The notes: generated by a model not told the origin, from the letters alone. 50,983 nt of DNA from Gammaproteobacteria bacterium (GCA_028825335.1 JAPKAI010000010.1:1-50983); one strand, 5' to 3'. Positions 28,277 through 36,495 are shown, counted from the first letter of the stretch. Numbers and translations: made by a program.

Positions 28277-28898
28277 GATAAGCAAGTCTGAAATAGGCGG
28301 CGTGATTTTAGCTGGCGGCAAGGCCTCACGCATGGCCTTTCGCGACAAGGCTCTGGAGCCACTACATACAAAGCCATTACTTGAATACGTAATAGGTAAT
28401 GCCGCACCTCAAGTCGAGCATTTGATATTAAGCGTCAATCACAATATCGAGCGCTATCAAGCATTTGAGTTACCCATTGTAAGTGATCGCAATGCAAGCT
28501 ATGGCGGTCCATTGCTGGGCATTTTGAGCGCGATGCATTGGTTTCAGGATGCCAAAACTGGCAAAGGGGTTCGCTACCTCGCTTGTTTCCCTGGCGACGT
28601 TCCTGAATTTCCCGAAGATGTGGTAAGCCAATTGAAGCTGGAATTAGACAAAAAATCCGCCGCAGTTACCTATATCTGTCATAGAGATCAGATCCAACCC
28701 CTCTTCTCTCTTTGGCGTCTTAATCTAATCAAACAAATAGAAGAAGCCGTCGCTGGCGGTTTATTTGGGCCTAAATTACTATTTAACTCTCTCAAAGCTG
28801 TAGCGGTGAATTGTGACGACAACTCCCCCGGCGCTTTCTGCAATATCAATAGCGCAGAAGATTTGAATGCAGCAGCGCGGCTCATTAGCCGTAAATAG
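28275..28898 (+). CDS. mobA: Molybdenum cofactor guanylyltransferase MobA
   Basis: Attaches GMP from GTP to molybdopterin, making the guanine dinucleotide form of the cofactor for DMSO-reductase-family enzymes. The nucleotide-binding signature GGVILAGGKASRM is at the N-terminus, followed by the KPLLEYVIGN helix, the SYGGPLLGILSAMHW segment, and the metal-binding LACFPGDVPEFP segment. From the ATG at 28275 it has 207 residues. A TTG at 28263 is possible but not preferred. It is divergent from tig and has no other cofactor gene nearby. Confidence 0.92.
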   Translation: MISKSEIGGVILAGGKASRMAFRDKALEPLHTKPLLEYVIGNAAPQVEHLILSVNHNIERYQAFELPIVSDRNASYGGPLLGILSAMHWFQDAKTGKGVRYLACFPGDVPEFPEDVVSQLKLELDKKSAAVTYICHRDQIQPLFSLWRLNLIKQIEEAVAGGLFGPKLLFNSLKAVAVNCDDNSPGAFCNINSAEDLNAAARLISRK

Positions 28899-29083
28899 CC
28901 TACTTAGCTGTCTAAAATTTGTTCAATGAAAATAATTTCACAGTTTAGAAGAGCGCTGTATCTCATTGTTTATTCTTGATAAAGCGGAAACGCTGATTTC
29001 TCAAAGAGCCTCATAGCCTATTGCTTTAAAAGACTTTATTGAATAATTTTCGATGCAGAGGCTGGGAGCTATATAGCTGCAAA

Positions 29084-29099
29084 TGGCATATTAATTGCG
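29084..29099 (+). promoter_or_regulatory. Candidate sigma54 (-24/-12) promoter
   Basis: TGGCATATTAATTGCG carries GG and GC exactly 10 bases apart, as required for RpoN, and matches the consensus TGGCACGNNNNTTGCW at all but three specified positions. A perfect 12-bp palindrome AGCTATATAGCT (29067-29078) lies directly upstream. Transcription would start near 29110 and run through the stem-loop at 29140-29214 toward the small DUF6316-like gene. I saw no obvious distant activator site. Chance matches of this quality do occur. Confidence 0.4.
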
Positions 29100-29139
29100 C
29101 CCTAGTAAATATTCGTAAGAGTTATTATCGTGAGCTTAC

Positions 29140-29214
29140 TCGTTAGCTTGGGGTTGCCCGCCGGCATCCATATCGGGGCCGATTCTCGAATCGGCTGCAA
29201 CCCCGAGCTAGTGG
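29140..29214 (+). ncRNA. Long stem-loop element, candidate structured RNA or leader
   Basis: TAGCTTGGGGTTGC (29144-29157) pairs with GCAACCCCGAGCTA (29197-29210) with one G-U pair; wobble pairs extend the stem to 29140/29214, about 18 bp. The enclosed 39 bases contain a second perfect hairpin GCCGATT/AATCGGC (29178-29195) with a CTCG loop and a short CCG/CGG stem, giving a three-way-junction-like fold. No T run follows, so this is not a simple terminator. No known RNA family is recognised. The remainder of 28899-29306 holds no gene that I can support. Confidence 0.4.
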
Positions 29215-29306
29215 AGACCAAGTCAAATTGCTCTTTTCATCTGCCCCGTGAGATGGGTATACTCGTTTAAGATCGCTAGTTAATGATTAGAAGAGAAACC
29301 TCTCGC

Positions 29307-29501
29307 ATGATGTCTGACAATCGACACAAAGACAATTCCCATCAGCCCGCTCCTGATCGCTACGAAAGGGTATTTAGCGAGCAAGATCTTTGGTATTTCA
29401 CAACCCGCGAGGGTGATGAAGTAGGCCCATTTCGATACCGTAGTGAAGCGCAAAGTAATCTCGACAACTTCATGGAAAAACTTCAAGCTCAACTGAAGTA
29501 A
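29307..29501 (+). CDS. Small DUF6316-like protein
   Basis: A 64-residue acidic-basic protein with the core RVFSEQDLWYFTTREGDEVGPFRYRSEAQSNLDNFM-like pattern (aromatic WYF, TREG, GPF, then an alanine-rich helix). This resembles DUF6316, small proteins of unknown function common in gammaproteobacteria; the family name is from memory. Three in-frame starts exist, at 29283, 29307 and 29310; the middle one fits the conserved length. No signal peptide is seen. Its upstream region is the sigma54-like promoter and stem-loop. Confidence 0.65.
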   Translation: MMSDNRHKDNSHQPAPDRYERVFSEQDLWYFTTREGDEVGPFRYRSEAQSNLDNFMEKLQAQLK

Positions 29502-29610
29502 CTCTTACTCAAACACGCCTGACCCCCTCTCAAACCAGCTCGTAACCTGTCGCATATCCAGCCACCGTGCGTTACACTAGCCCTAGCATGATTGCATGGC
29601 AATAACTCCA

Positions 29611-29757
29611 ATGAATTCATCCACTAATACGCAGCGAACCATAACTATCGATTATGGTCCCGGCTATGCCAAGAGCGAAGTCTGGAATGATTTAAAGTCG
29701 AAATTTATCATTCCTACAGAAATTGTTTATATAACAGTAGCGCAACGTGCACTTTAA
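29611..29757 (+). CDS. Doubtful 48-aa ORF ahead of the HD remnant
   Basis: An ATG ORF of 48 codons starting MNSSTNTQRTITIDYG and ending in VAQRAL. It overlaps the start of the HD-domain remnant by 11 bases in another frame. There is no good ribosome site and I recognise no family. It could be the N-terminal piece of the same broken gene, joined to the HD part by a deletion with a frame change, or it could be chance. Confidence 0.25.
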   Translation: MNSSTNTQRTITIDYGPGYAKSEVWNDLKSKFIIPTEIVYITVAQRAL

Positions 29758-30139
29758 TGATCCTGAAGTACGAGAATTAAAGTATGGCGCCTTGCTGCAT
29801 GACTTCGGCAAGGCGGGTGTTCGTGAATCAGTTATAGTTAAAGAGAAGAAACTAACAGCAGGAGGCCTCGAGAATATCCAATACAGAATTTGGCTTTCTC
29901 AGGAGAAGCTGTGCACGATAGCACTTCGTAAACAGCTCCAAATATACCGCTCAGACAATGCAGTCGAATCCGAAATGCAAATTATTAATGCCGAGGCAGA
30001 AGCTGACATCAAGTTATTAAACGAGCTCTTTGCAACCATTGTCGAAGAAAATGAACCGGGAATTCTAAAAGAATATAATAAAGAGATGCTGGACAAGATT
30101 AGTGGCTACAACTTCGAAGCACTGATTAGTATGAATTAG
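29747..30139 (+). pseudogene. Truncated HD-domain phosphohydrolase remnant
   Basis: The translation opens with HFNDPEVRELKYGALLHDFGKAGVRE, the first helices and the HD motif of the HD/HD-GYP-type hydrolases, proteins that usually hydrolyse cyclic di-GMP or related signals. It continues through a charged helical insert to FATIVEENEPGIL, which also has counterparts in full-length proteins. It then stops at residue 130, before the second metal-binding half with the distal histidines and the GYP motif. The first codon is a GTG within a broken context, and any sensor domain is missing. It cannot be an active phosphodiesterase. The family assignment rests on motif memory. Confidence 0.65.
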
Positions 30140-30197
30140 CAGCATCAAGCAATATGAAATTACAGTAAGTTTTTTGCAGTCGATATAGTTACTAACA

Positions 30198-30893
30198 ATG
30201 CAAATATACAAAGACAAATTAGCCCTAGAGGCATCTCCTGCCAAGACTGCAGAAACTGCCAGTTATGGAGCAACATTTGCTGTGCTGGCCTGGCTGCTAC
30301 TAAGCAACTATTCTGAATTCGGCTATGCAGAGCAACCTATTGTAATCGCTTCAGCAGCTTCATTAGCACCGGTAGCGTCTATTATCAATAAGGCTGCAGC
30401 CTACGGTGAAGTGGAAACACTAAATGAAACGTCATTCTCAGCGGCAATTCTGCATCAGCAAGAAGCAGAAAGCAGAAAGCACATCACAGCGCCGCCGTTA
30501 TGGCACGCTGATCTCGCCCCTTATCAACAACATGAAAGCCAGATTCATCGGAGGGCGTTCTCTACTGCCGACTGGAATGTCCACACGAGCGATGCAGACC
30601 AGCAGATTGCTGGATTCATTGAAGAGCTCGCGCTGCCCCTTCCATTAATTGATACTGTCTACCTATTCGACGCTAAAGGTACTACCGAGGTGGCCAGCAA
30701 TGGCGACCTAGCAAACATTACCTCAGGTGAAACGGGGCTTGTACGAGGAATCACAGTGAAGGGCGCAGAAGCGGATCGCCTGACGAATCGATCAGGCAAT
30801 ATTCACAGACCACAAATCCCCCGGCCCTACAGAGCCCAAGAAATTCAGCGTTCTTTCGTACTTCCCCCGAGAATTCAAGCCCTTAGGCACTAG
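30198..30893 (+). CDS. Hypothetical protein with one hydrophobic segment (231 aa)
   Basis: I do not recognise this ORF. It starts MQIYKDKLALEASPAKTAE and has one hydrophobic stretch (residues about 25-37, ATFAVLAWLLLSNY) that could be a single membrane anchor. The rest is polar, with a basic, proline- and arginine-rich tail ending LPPRIQALRH. There is no obvious catalytic motif. It lies between the HD remnant and a convergent outer-membrane gene, 17 bases away. The long open frame and ordinary residue mix favour a real gene, but it could be a lineage-specific or decaying one. Confidence 0.5.
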   Translation: MQIYKDKLALEASPAKTAETASYGATFAVLAWLLLSNYSEFGYAEQPIVIASAASLAPVASIINKAAAYGEVETLNETSFSAAILHQQEAESRKHITAPPLWHADLAPYQQHESQIHRRAFSTADWNVHTSDADQQIAGFIEELALPLPLIDTVYLFDAKGTTEVASNGDLANITSGETGLVRGITVKGAEADRLTNRSGNIHRPQIPRPYRAQEIQRSFVLPPRIQALRH

Positions 30894-30910
30894 CTGTCGC
30901 TTCAAGATCC

Positions 30911-31723
30911 TTACCAGCTATAGTTGATCTGGCCTAATACCGCTGCAGTCGCACTCGCTTGAGTGAACCCGAAGGCCGTAAGACCTGTAAACGACCAACT
31001 GTCCGATATCTGGAAGCTAAAATAAGGTACAAGCTCATGGATTTCGGGTGAGAAAGTCGATGCAGGCTCTCTGTACTCGTAGAAAATACCCACGTTCCAG
31101 CGCAGGGCGAAAGGCCTTGCGATCCCCAGCTGCGCATATGCCGAATCTATTAAGCCAGCATAAAAATCTGTTTTTCCACGAAACGTGTAGCCAAGTGTGC
31201 CAAAAAGAACAGAATTTCCATAATTCTGCGATATATCTACCTGTGTACTGTAGTCCGCCTCACCGGTGCCCAAGCCCCTATTTCTATCTGCAGTAGGGAT
31301 TTTTATATTCAATCGAAAATCGATGAATGGGCTGGTTTCGGAGAATGGGTCCATCTGGTAAGTGAGAGCAAGCGTTGAATCGCCAATGCCGCTATTGCGC
31401 TCAAGCTGGTTGCCTGACACAGCACGGTTCACTCCACCAATATTGACGAGCACGTTGCCTACACCCTCGACTTGAAGATGGGGCACGGTGAGTTGCGCCC
31501 CCCACTTGCCCTTATTAGCGGAATAACTAACAGGGAAGTAATAAATATCTGTATCTCTGTCTCCACCATAATCTCCACTACTAAAGTAAGATGCGAGGCT
31601 AACTGTTTGTTTTATATTGCTATTGCTTTGAGCGATTATTGGCCCACACAAGGCAAGAAAACTCAGGGGCAAAACGCGAAACAGAGAGTGAGGAAAAACT
31701 AGAATAACCCTAAGAAATTTCAT
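30911..31723 (-). CDS. Predicted outer-membrane beta-barrel protein
   Basis: A 270-residue protein with an N-terminal signal peptide (SLFRVLPLSFLALCGPIIAQ, cleavage after about residue 32). The mature part alternates polar and hydrophobic residues throughout, in the manner of beta-barrel strands, and ends NYSW with the C-terminal aromatic residue used by the BAM machinery. It resembles the loosely defined transporter-type outer-membrane proteins found next to various operons; I cannot name a substrate. Its start is only 11 bases from that of the next ORF on the opposite strand, so its promoter must overlap that ORF. Confidence 0.7.
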   Translation of the reverse strand: MKFLRVILVFPHSLFRVLPLSFLALCGPIIAQSNSNIKQTVSLASYFSSGDYGGDRDTDIYYFPVSYSANKGKWGAQLTVPHLQVEGVGNVLVNIGGVNRAVSGNQLERNSGIGDSTLALTYQMDPFSETSPFIDFRLNIKIPTADRNRGLGTGEADYSTQVDISQNYGNSVLFGTLGYTFRGKTDFYAGLIDSAYAQLGIARPFALRWNVGIFYEYREPASTFSPEIHELVPYFSFQISDSWSFTGLTAFGFTQASATAAVLGQINYSW

Positions 31724-31734
31724 CAGTACCTATA

Positions 31735-32064
31735 GTGTGTCGATATTCAGAAAATCAGATCGGATTTTATTCATTTATTAAGCAAAGAGATAGCCAAGCG
31801 CCCCTTCCACACGAGGTTGCCGTTGCCAGCTCACAGACTTGGGAAATCGACTTTGCCGGTTCCATCAACAATGGCTTGGTAGACCTCAACTCTCTCGGCG
31901 GCACACTTTCCGATCTAGGTGGCCTTATTAGTAGCTCCATCGAGGCAAATCTTGGCGGTGTATTTACCGGAATAGGTGCGGACGCATTTGTGGGCGGCTT
32001 CGATCTAATTAACGAGATGAATCAGTTCAATCAGGTTGACGGGATTTATATAATAGAGCGTTAG
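31735..32064 (+). pseudogene. C-terminal remnant of a FecR-type surface protein
   Basis: A 109-residue frame with no secretion signal. It runs TWEIDFAGSINNGLVDLN, then SSSIEANLGGVFTGIGADAFVGGFDL and ends LNQVDGIYIIER. From memory this matches the extreme C-termini of large FecR-domain surface proteins of marine gammaproteobacteria, which end with a GIYTIER-like motif. The start is a GTG only 11 bases from the divergent barrel gene, leaving no room for a promoter or an N-terminal part. An intrinsic terminator follows directly, so the 3' end seems original and the 5' part lost. It could instead be a small independent protein. Confidence 0.4.
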
Positions 32065-32082
32065 GATAAGTAAACGTAGAAT

Positions 32083-32115
32083 AAAAAAAAGAGGGGCTCT
32101 AAACCTCCCTTTTTT
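32083..32115. terminator. Intrinsic terminator after the FecR-type remnant
   Basis: An A run and GAGGGG (32083-32096) pair with CCTCCC and a T run (32104-32115) over a short loop, with one mismatch and one wobble. It works best on the plus strand, where six T residues follow the C tract, and starts 19 bases after the stop at 32064. The A and T runs make it potentially bidirectional. Confidence 0.65.
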
Positions 32116-32572
32116 ATTGCCAGAAAATTAATTACGGCAAAGCAAAAAAATAACACACGAGCAGTTACTCGCCCTATTTGGCCTCTTTTTCTTATGATTC
32201 GTCTTCTTTGAAACTCATAGGCCTAGCTATACATCACTCTGTCTTTGAGGCCACCATACTTACCAATAGATGCAGGGTGACGGTTGACGCTGCAGGTATC
32301 ACTGCCGAGGTCCTGCTTCTACTGCTGTTGTATCTTCGCAACTTTTTCTGGATCGCTCACTACCCTATTACCTCGGCGTTTCTATCGTGATTATTACAAC
32401 AGAATTCGTTTGAAGGCTTACCGACTTACCCACCTGCCTACGAAATCCAGAGCACTAGCACCGACAGCAAAGATAGCGGACTGTATTCGCAATAATGGGT
32501 TATTCAAACCCGATATCAGCCGATGAATAGGTAGAGATTAATGAAGATTAAAAGCAGTAGAGAGCGAAAAGA
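32116..32572. other. Gene-free stretch before alaA
   Basis: About 450 bases with no supportable gene on either strand. The short frames present have poor composition for a protein (cysteine- and leucine-rich runs), no ribosome site and no familiar motif. A small hairpin GGGTT/AACCC lies near 32496. The alaA promoter should be here, but I could not identify it. It may be eroded coding DNA. Confidence 0.4.
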
Positions 32573-33787
32573 ATGACTAAGGTTTATCAATCCGACAAAC
32601 TTGGCAATGTCTGCTACGACATCCGCGGCCCCGTATTAGAGGAAGCCAAGAAACTAGAAGAGGAAGGTCACCAGATATTGAAACTAAATATCGGCAACCC
32701 TGCTGCCTTTGGCTTCAATGCGCCCGACGAAATTCTACATGATGTGATACATAATCTATCCGCCGCCCAAGGCTATTGCGATTCAAAGGGACTGTTCTCT
32801 GCCCGTAAGGCGATCATGCAGGAATGCCAGCGCTTGGATGTACGCAACATAGAAATCGACGATATCTATCTGGGGAACGGCGTGAGCGAGCTTATTACCA
32901 TGGCGATGCAGGCACTTTTAAATAACGGCGACGAGGTGCTCGTTCCTGCGCCCGACTACCCCCTATGGACAGCCGCCGTAAGCCTAAGCGGGGGTGCTGC
33001 TGTTCACTATGTGTGCGACGAACAAGCCGATTGGTTTCCGGATATCGCCGACATTGAATCTAAAATAAATAGCAACACACGCGCACTAGTCATTATTAAT
33101 CCCAACAATCCCACCGGCGCTGTTTATAGCAAGGACATTTTACTGCAGCTGATCGAGATATGTCGCAAGCATGAGCTCATACTTTTTGCAGACGAGATTT
33201 ACAGCAAGATAATCTATGACGATGCCGTACACACTCCAGTGGCTTCGCTGTGTGATGATGTCTTCATCGTCAGCTTCAACGGCCTCTCCAAATCCTACCG
33301 CCTCGCTGGCTTTCGCTCGGGCTGGATGATCCTTAGTGGCCCCAAAGAGCATGCGAGTAGCTATATAGAAGGCCTGGAAATCCTGACCAATATGCGGCTG
33401 TGCGCGAATGTTCCTGCACAATTTGCTGTGCAAACGGCTCTAGGGGGTTATCAGAGTATCAATGATCTCATCTTGCCCGGGGGTCGCTTGAAACAGCAGC
33501 GCGATATCGCATGGGGATTACTTACACAGATTCCAGGCGTAAGCTGTGTAAAACCGCGCGGTGCGATTTACATGTTCCCCAAACTCGACCCCTCAATCTA
33601 TAAGATTGACGATGACGTCGCATTGATAATGGACATACTTGAACAGGAACAAATCCTATTAGTACAAGGTAGCGCCTTCAACATCGAAGACACGCAGCAC
33701 CTGCGCCTGGTTTTCCTTCCCCGAGTAGATGAACTGGGACCCGCTGTGGCAGGCATCGCAAGAGTGCTTGAGAAATACCGCCAGTAA
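32573..33787 (+). CDS. alaA: Glutamate-pyruvate aminotransferase AlaA
   Basis: A PLP-dependent class I aminotransferase that makes alanine from pyruvate with glutamate as donor. The N-terminus SDKLGNVCYDIRGPVLEEAKKLEEEGHQILKLNIGNP-like region is specific to the AlaA/YfbQ group. It is followed by the PNNPTGAVYS cofactor-binding turn, the aspartate of LFADEIYSKI, and the Schiff-base lysine in NGLSKSYRLAGFRSGW. The 404-residue length matches E. coli AlaA. It ends exactly one base before the pdxB stop on the other strand. Confidence 0.94.
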   Translation: MTKVYQSDKLGNVCYDIRGPVLEEAKKLEEEGHQILKLNIGNPAAFGFNAPDEILHDVIHNLSAAQGYCDSKGLFSARKAIMQECQRLDVRNIEIDDIYLGNGVSELITMAMQALLNNGDEVLVPAPDYPLWTAAVSLSGGAAVHYVCDEQADWFPDIADIESKINSNTRALVIINPNNPTGAVYSKDILLQLIEICRKHELILFADEIYSKIIYDDAVHTPVASLCDDVFIVSFNGLSKSYRLAGFRSGWMILSGPKEHASSYIEGLEILTNMRLCANVPAQFAVQTALGGYQSINDLILPGGRLKQQRDIAWGLLTQIPGVSCVKPRGAIYMFPKLDPSIYKIDDDVALIMDILEQEQILLVQGSAFNIEDTQHLRLVFLPRVDELGPAVAGIARVLEKYRQ

Positions 33788-34918
33788 TTATTCGAAGCGA
33801 AAGCCTAGAACGATAAGTAGCTGTTGCTGATCCCGAGAATAGATATCCCTTCTAAGCGGTCTATTTATAAACTCTCTCCTGGTCAAAAGCTTCTGCCTAA
33901 ACGTATCGAACGCTGCAGCTCCCGCACCGTCTCTCAAGGCCCGCTTAAACTGTTCACTCAACTCGTCTAACCGAAGCGCTGTTAACAAGGTGCTCCACTG
34001 CGTCAATTTTCCCGGCGCACCTTCTACAACGACAACATCAGAATTCCCCTCATCAACCTCTACCTCCATGCCAGCGCCAAGTCTGAAATAGCCTTCGAAA
34101 GCCTGAGCTAGAATCTTCGTCGCGTTGGATTTTGCTTGTGCACTATAACCCGCAATATGAGGTGTTGCGATATCAACAGACTGAGCTAGAGACGAGTCGA
34201 TAGCTGGCTCATTCGCCCAGACATCGAATACAGTCATGATATCTTCACGCTTCAAAAGTAGCCGCTTTAGAGCTACTTCATCCACTACGCCTCCGCGACA
34301 TGCGTTGATCAGAATCGCATTTTTTGTTAGTGCAGTCAGTTCTGCAGCGCCTATCAGATTTCGTGTTGGATGCACGGCAGCACTCGTAAGAGGCACATGC
34401 AGAGAAACGACATCACATTCGAGTACTGCCTCCAACGAATAGTACTTACGATTGCCTTGAGCTGTTACAGCCAGAAAGGGATCATAGCATCGAACTTCAA
34501 CCCCTAATACTTCGAGCTTAGTTGAGAACAAACCGCCGACCGCACCAGCGCCAATAATACCTACCCTACTGCCAGCAAGTGAGAAACCTCTATGCAATGC
34601 AGCGAAGGCTAGGGCTGTAAAACAGTAATCAACTACCGCGTTCGCATTGCTGCCCTTCGCATCTACGAAATGTATGCCTGCATCGCGCAGATAAGCCGTA
34701 TCGACATGGTCGATACCGCTTGTGGCGGTGCCAACAAAACGAATTTTCGTACCTCCTATCAGAGACTCATCAATAGATGTAATAGAGCGAACAAGAAGCG
34801 CATCGGCATCGACAAGATCCGCCTGACACACGCTACGGCCGTCAAAGAAATGAAGTTCGCCATGGCGACTAAAACTAGCCTGAACAGCCAGAATATTCTT
34901 ATCTGCAAAAATCTTCAT
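33788..34918 (-). CDS. pdxB: Erythronate-4-phosphate dehydrogenase PdxB
   Basis: Second step of the DXP-dependent pyridoxal phosphate pathway, oxidising 4-phosphoerythronate with NAD. A D-2-hydroxyacid dehydrogenase fold with the opening MKIFADKNILAV, the NAD-binding GIIGAGAVGG, the arginine region INACRGGVVDE, and the catalytic histidine in ATPHIAGYS. The last 100 residues are the PdxB-specific dimerisation domain. At 376 residues it is of normal length. It is last in the minus-strand run, 21 bases after xni, and abuts alaA, whose product uses PLP. Confidence 0.95.
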   Translation of the reverse strand: MKIFADKNILAVQASFSRHGELHFFDGRSVCQADLVDADALLVRSITSIDESLIGGTKIRFVGTATSGIDHVDTAYLRDAGIHFVDAKGSNANAVVDYCFTALAFAALHRGFSLAGSRVGIIGAGAVGGLFSTKLEVLGVEVRCYDPFLAVTAQGNRKYYSLEAVLECDVVSLHVPLTSAAVHPTRNLIGAAELTALTKNAILINACRGGVVDEVALKRLLLKREDIMTVFDVWANEPAIDSSLAQSVDIATPHIAGYSAQAKSNATKILAQAFEGYFRLGAGMEVEVDEGNSDVVVVEGAPGKLTQWSTLLTALRLDELSEQFKRALRDGAGAAAFDTFRQKLLTRREFINRPLRRDIYSRDQQQLLIVLGFRFE

Positions 34919-34939
34919 ATTAATATCACAGGAACAAGG

Positions 34940-35881
34940 CTATTGGTTTGAGAAGCGCTCGGCAACACCAATAAGATGCGCGCTGTCGTTTTTTGTAAAC
35001 TTATAGTTCGAAAGAAATTTTTTGAATGAAGAAAAATCGATATCAGCCACGTCTAAAGAACTAGGTACCGCATGTGCGAATCCCTCATGTAGATCACTGG
35101 CATTGCAGATAATAGTAGCTAGCTCGCGACTTAATCTTGCCTGGCCCTGATGCGCCTCTAGCTTCGACGCCAAACCGGCTGCTCCGCGCAGAGAGAGACC
35201 TGCTACCGCATCAAGATTTTCATAAATACCATCCATGCTTGCAAAGTTTCGTAGTAGCTCCTTGGCTTTGACTGGCCCCACCCCAGGAACCCCTGTGATG
35301 CAATCAACCGCGTCGCCTACGAGGCCTAGATAGTCGGCAAATTGCTCCGGATTTACTCCGAATTCTTCCTTTATGTCAGCCCTGTAACGCCTTCGATTGC
35401 CGCTGTAGTCCCACATATAGTCTTTATCTGCTTTCAGCAACTGAGAAAGGTCTTTGTCCCGAGTCACAATACACAATGCCGGATCTCCCGGCAGCAACTC
35501 CGACATTCTGACAGAGAGCGTACCGATGATATCATCGGCCTCGTACTTCTTGCTTGCATACGATGCCATGCCAAGAATGGAGCAAATTTCGCGACAACCT
35601 TTTAATTGCATTGCGAGGTTTTCGTCCGGCAACTCCCTGTTGGATTTATAGTTCGGACAGAGGTCGTGTCGAAAACCGCTAAAAAGGCTCTCATCTAGCG
35701 CCACAGCAATTCGATCCGGTTTTACGCGCCTTAGAAACTGCAATAAGAATTGGGTAAAACCGTACACGGCACTTAGGTCGTTGCCATCGACATCGACGCA
35801 TTCCACATGGGGAGAAAAATGCGATTGGAATATGTAGATTGAACCATCTACTAGGTAATACGTACCATTCTGTTCAGTCAT
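34940..35881 (-). CDS. xni: 5'-3' exonuclease / flap endonuclease, Xni-like
   Basis: A polymerase-free member of the DNA polymerase I 5'-nuclease family. The acidic metal-binding clusters are visible: YLVDGS, then VALDE, KYEADDIIGTL, VTRDKDLSQLL and the helix-hairpin-helix GLVGDAVDCITGVPGVGPVKAKELL. At 313 residues from the ATG at 35881 it is longer than E. coli Xni (about 250), so an independent 5'-3' exonuclease is an equally good name. A GTG at 35890 would add three residues. It follows tusA by 43 bases in the minus-strand run. Confidence 0.85.
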   Translation of the reverse strand: MTEQNGTYYLVDGSIYIFQSHFSPHVECVDVDGNDLSAVYGFTQFLLQFLRRVKPDRIAVALDESLFSGFRHDLCPNYKSNRELPDENLAMQLKGCREICSILGMASYASKKYEADDIIGTLSVRMSELLPGDPALCIVTRDKDLSQLLKADKDYMWDYSGNRRRYRADIKEEFGVNPEQFADYLGLVGDAVDCITGVPGVGPVKAKELLRNFASMDGIYENLDAVAGLSLRGAAGLASKLEAHQGQARLSRELATIICNASDLHEGFAHAVPSSLDVADIDFSSFKKFLSNYKFTKNDSAHLIGVAERFSNQ

Positions 35882-35924
35882 AGCAGGCACACTCTAATCA
35901 TGGCCATGATGTATACAAACATCA

Positions 35925-36200
35925 CTATGATTCGACCTTACGAATTAGATACGCGAAACTACCGCCTTCTTCGGTCGATCCCAGCAGTTCATGCCCGAGA
36001 AAATGACAAAACTTAGGCACATCGCGACTAGTCGAAGGGTCAGTAGCAACTAGCTTCAATATCTGCCCTGCGCCAATATCACGGATTTGATTATGCAGAA
36101 GCATCACCGGCTCTGGACAGAACAATCCAGAGGCATCTAATTCCAAGGCGACGTCCAGTCCTTGCTCTTCTATATCGGATTGATCTTTTGAATTGGACAT
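35925..36200 (-). CDS. tusA: TusA-family sulfurtransferase
   Basis: A small sulfur-relay protein of 91 residues with the SirA/TusA fold. The persulfide-carrying cysteine is C28 in [11 protein letters not shown]. TusA accepts sulfur from IscS and feeds tRNA 2-thiouridine formation, and in some bacteria also molybdopterin synthesis. It has a 15-residue acidic N-terminal extension. The gene is 24 bases after yheU and close to ttcA, so two tRNA-thiolation-related genes share a cluster, though TtcA is not known to need TusA. A TusA paralogue elsewhere cannot be excluded. Confidence 0.88.
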   Translation of the reverse strand: MSNSKDQSDIEEQGLDVALELDASGLFCPEPVMLLHNQIRDIGAGQILKLVATDPSTSRDVPKFCHFLGHELLGSTEEGGSFAYLIRKVES

Positions 36201-36224
36201 AACTTCTCTTCGCTATTTTAGCTA

Positions 36225-36437
36225 TTAGCGCTGCGCAACTACTTGTAAATCACAACTCAGACTTTCCGGATCAAACGTAACCACTATCTCTCCGCACTGT
36301 AGTTGATTCATTACCTGTTGCACCTTCTTCTCAAGGCTAATTTCATGAACTCCATAGTCGGTTCCTTCACGGCTTATAAACTCTTCAATAATCGCCGTTA
36401 GTGTTTCAACTGCAAGTTCTTCAAAAGGAATATTCAT
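36225..36437 (-). CDS. yheU: YheU family protein (UPF0270)
   Basis: A 70-residue protein of unknown function. It shows the family pattern [20 protein letters not shown], the invariant [10 protein letters not shown], then [17 protein letters not shown]. It is small, acidic and probably cytoplasmic. It lies between ttcA (58 bases upstream) and tusA (24 bases downstream) on the same strand and is probably co-transcribed with them. No function is inferred from this. Confidence 0.9.
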   Translation of the reverse strand: MNIPFEELAVETLTAIIEEFISREGTDYGVHEISLEKKVQQVMNQLQCGEIVVTFDPESLSCDLQVVAQR

Positions 36438-36495
36438 AGCTCAACGTTTACAGGTTGTTGCTTTTCGATGTCAGTAAATATTCCATAGCTAGTCA

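Noticed and set aside
29145-29209. Stem-loop considered as an integron attC site
   Set aside because: The terminal GTTRRRY/RYYYAAC core sites are not matched and no integrase or cassette array is nearby.
32178-32526. Two overlapping short plus-strand frames before alaA
   Set aside because: Their cysteine- and leucine-run composition, lack of ribosome sites and mutual overlap argue against real genes.
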